The translations under genes and the position numbers were made by a program. A model generated the notes under the pieces. The model was not told where the DNA came from. It ran no database searches and saw only the letters and a list, made by a program, of their open reading frames with translations. Of a stretch of 64,000 bases of DNA, positions 44,101 through 47,100 are shown one piece after another (position 1 is the first letter of the stretch; each line of letters begins with the position of its first letter). The DNA is taken from contig CP136067.1 in NCBI GenBank assembly GCA_032622095.1, forward strand, positions 98,322,707 to 98,386,706, in the 5' to 3' direction. The stretch is from Siphonodentalium dalli. Lineage: Eukaryota > Mollusca > Scaphopoda > Gadilida > Siphonodentaliidae.

Positions 44101-47100
44101 ACCTCTACGGACCAGCCTAGAGGTTTTAAATTTGGAGAATTCACTTCTCACATTTGCTGATCATGTTTGGCCTATTTCTTATTTGCACGATTTCACATTT
44201 TATATCAACCCTCACATTTATATCAACCCTGGTGTCGTTCCACAAGATATTGTGATGACCTGTTGTTAATTTGCAGAATCTCACATTAGTCCCCTGCGAA
44301 CCGTTGGAGGTTCGGTTCGATTCGAAACCGCTGTGGTGATTCGGTCCGGTTCGAAACCTTAGACGGGATTCGTTTATATCAAACCTTTTCTTTAGACCCG
44401 GAAAATGGGCAAGTCTTGCATACTAGGAATTGTTTATTGATTATATACAGTAAATTAATTAATTTACACACAACTGTGTGATACTATGATTTTATGTTTT
44501 CATTGTTTACATTGGACATAATTAATTTGATCATTACTCGGGTGGGGTAACTGGGTGATATTTCATTGAAGAGGTCTTTTGGCATAATAACTTTATTCCG
44601 TTCCTGCTAAATGGTCCGGTCAGACGTGTCAAATTCGTGATAATTAATTAGTAAAATTATAACATTTCTGGTGTTCTATTTCAGTCTGTCGTCAAAGTTT
44701 GTTTTATTCTCCATATAATTTTACTAATAGACATAATTATACCTATAACGAACGAGACAACAAGTTATGATTATTGATGAATACATAAATACAGATCGAA
44801 CAAGCTTTTTTGAATTCCGTAAACTGGCTGAAATCAGTATTTCCGGGCAGCACTTCTGTGTCTACAATTGGATTCAACCAATCACAGTGAGGAGAGGGTG
44901 TGGTCATTGTTTATCAGCATAAATGATTGACATGATTATGTTACGGTAATACCTGATGTGCTTTGTCTTGTGACTGTGTGACACTTAATTGCTACAACAC
45001 GACGTCAGCACGCTTTGATCTTTGTCGTGTTATAGATTGACGGTCGATTGCTTTGATGTCTGTTAATAGTTACCGAGTGTCGACATTACAATAATAATAT
45101 GCCATACGGGTACTTAATTTATTTACAAGAGAAAATTCCCCCTACACAGTGCTTATTTGGGACCCTACGTTTGTTACTTTTCCGATAAAAAATCGTAAGT
45201 CACTTGCAAAAACAGAAAAGATCAGAACACAAAATGCGTAGATTTGAAACCAAAGTCGCGGACGAATAAACAGACTACCCATCTCAATATAAAATAATTC
45301 TTTGTTATGTAATTATCTTATAGTGTAGATGGGCAATACTTAAATAACCGTTGATTTTTCTATAATAATGTCCACTAACAGTTCTGATTGTCCACTCGAT
45401 CATGAGTCTACGACAACAAGGTCGGTGTTTGGGTTCGAGGTTCGGTTCGATTCGAAATCGAGACGATGATTCGGTTTCAAGGTTCGGTTCGACCTAAAAT
45501 ATAAGGTTCGCAGGGCCCTATCTCACATTCTATATCAGTCCTGACATCGTTCCACTAGACATCTCAAGGGGCTTGTTATATGAGTCTGGATAACTCGGTT
45601 AGCTGGGACAACTCGGGTTGCGCTGTTAGTGTTACATGAGCTGAGACAACTCAGTTAGCCGGGACAACTCAGTATGCCATGCACAAAGCTAGCTGTCAAA
45701 GTGTCAATCCATCTGTCAACCGCCGCATCACGATGTCAGCACTAATGTCCCAAGTGATGTGGGCGGTCACTAAGAAACTTCACTCATATGACGTGGACAT
45801 TCTATTGGCTGAAGTCATATCAAGTCACAATGAATCGTGTTACTTTCCAGGCTAACCGGGATGACTCGCTGTTACATGAGCCGAGTTTTCCCAGCTAACC
45901 GAGTTTTCCCAGCTGGACGGGTTATCCCGAGTTAGCACGGCACATGTAACAGCACGCCATGTTTTTTGGTGGACAGCACAGGAGACCAGGGCACACAGCA
46001 AACAAGAGTTGTTTTGGCTAGCCGAGTTGTCCCGGCTCATGTAACAAACTCCTACCTAAGATTGTTGTAATGTCATGATGACCTCTTGTTTATTTGCTGA
46101 TCGCGATGCCCCTTGTTTATTTGCAGGATCTAACATTTTATATCAGTCCTGGCGTGGTTCCACAAGATATCTCAAAGATTATCCAAAGTGCTAAGGGAAC
46201 TGTTGTCAAGAAACGGCCGTCGGTGAAGAAAATCAAAGATCATATTGATGAGAATGTGAGTAGACAGGTACCTCATCCCTATGACGCTTATCATGAAAGA
46301 CTGGAACATTCCGTTGGCCATGACATTTCTGCAGACAAAATATGGTATGCCTTGTTTTAGTAATGTCCTGACATGATTATTGACTGCCAGAAAGTTAAAC
46401 GAGTTTATTTTCTGTTATTTTATACCTATTCTGGGAAATCCAAAGTTTATAATAGCATGTCAAACGAGTTTATTTGCTGTTATTTTATAACTTTTCAGGG
46501 AAATCCAAAGTTTATAATAATACCCTGCTAACACTTTCGATGCAGACTACGAGCTATCTCATACTTTTTGCATATAATTGAATGGGCATCAGCAGTGAAT
46601 GTGTCAAATGAGTTCATTTGTTTATTTTCTGTTATTTTATACGTTTTCAGGGTAATCCGAAGTTTATAATAATAGCCTGCCCAAAAGATGTGTGTCTTTG
46701 TCAGGATCTTATACAGCAGAAAATATGTAAGTATGATTTGTGTCCTTCAAAATGACTGGAGCTTCCTGAAAGTTTACGAAAACCCTGTGCCAATGCATTC
46801 CCTTATATATGTGAATTAGGGAGCCTTTCATATATCCATTGAGAGTTTGGATTCAAATATGTTTGAATGGGGTCAGCCATTCAAAAAGGGGGCATGTCAG
46901 GTTGGAACTTTGCAACAGTTGGGAAAGCTTGAGGTATCAGTTGTAAAATTCAAACATGTGCAAAGGAATTTTACGAACTTTGGAATGTGTTTGCTTCAGT
47001 TGAGAGGAGACAGGCTATGGACTGTATGGGGTGGGAGGTATCCGGGTCATGCAGTTGAAAATTTCAAGGTGGACACTCCAATGCTCAACGGAGACCCTCT

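Larger units (their letters stand above)
44191..46126 (+). pseudogene. Decayed copies of the PAXIP1 exon 16 acceptor edge, twice interrupted
   Basis: Copy 1 (44193-44255) reads TTCACATTTTATATCAACCC and GGTGTCGTTCCACAAGATAT. Copy 2 begins at a TTTGCAG (44270-44276), is cut by the hAT MITE at 44287, and resumes at 45521 as TCTCACATTCTATATCAGTC and ATCGTTCCACTAGACATCTC. A second inverted-repeat element then cuts it again. Linkers containing GATGACCTCTTGTTTATTTG recur before each copy and before the real acceptor. The real exon reads GATCTAACATTTTATATCAG and GTGGTTCCACAAGATATCTC. Confidence 0.85.
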
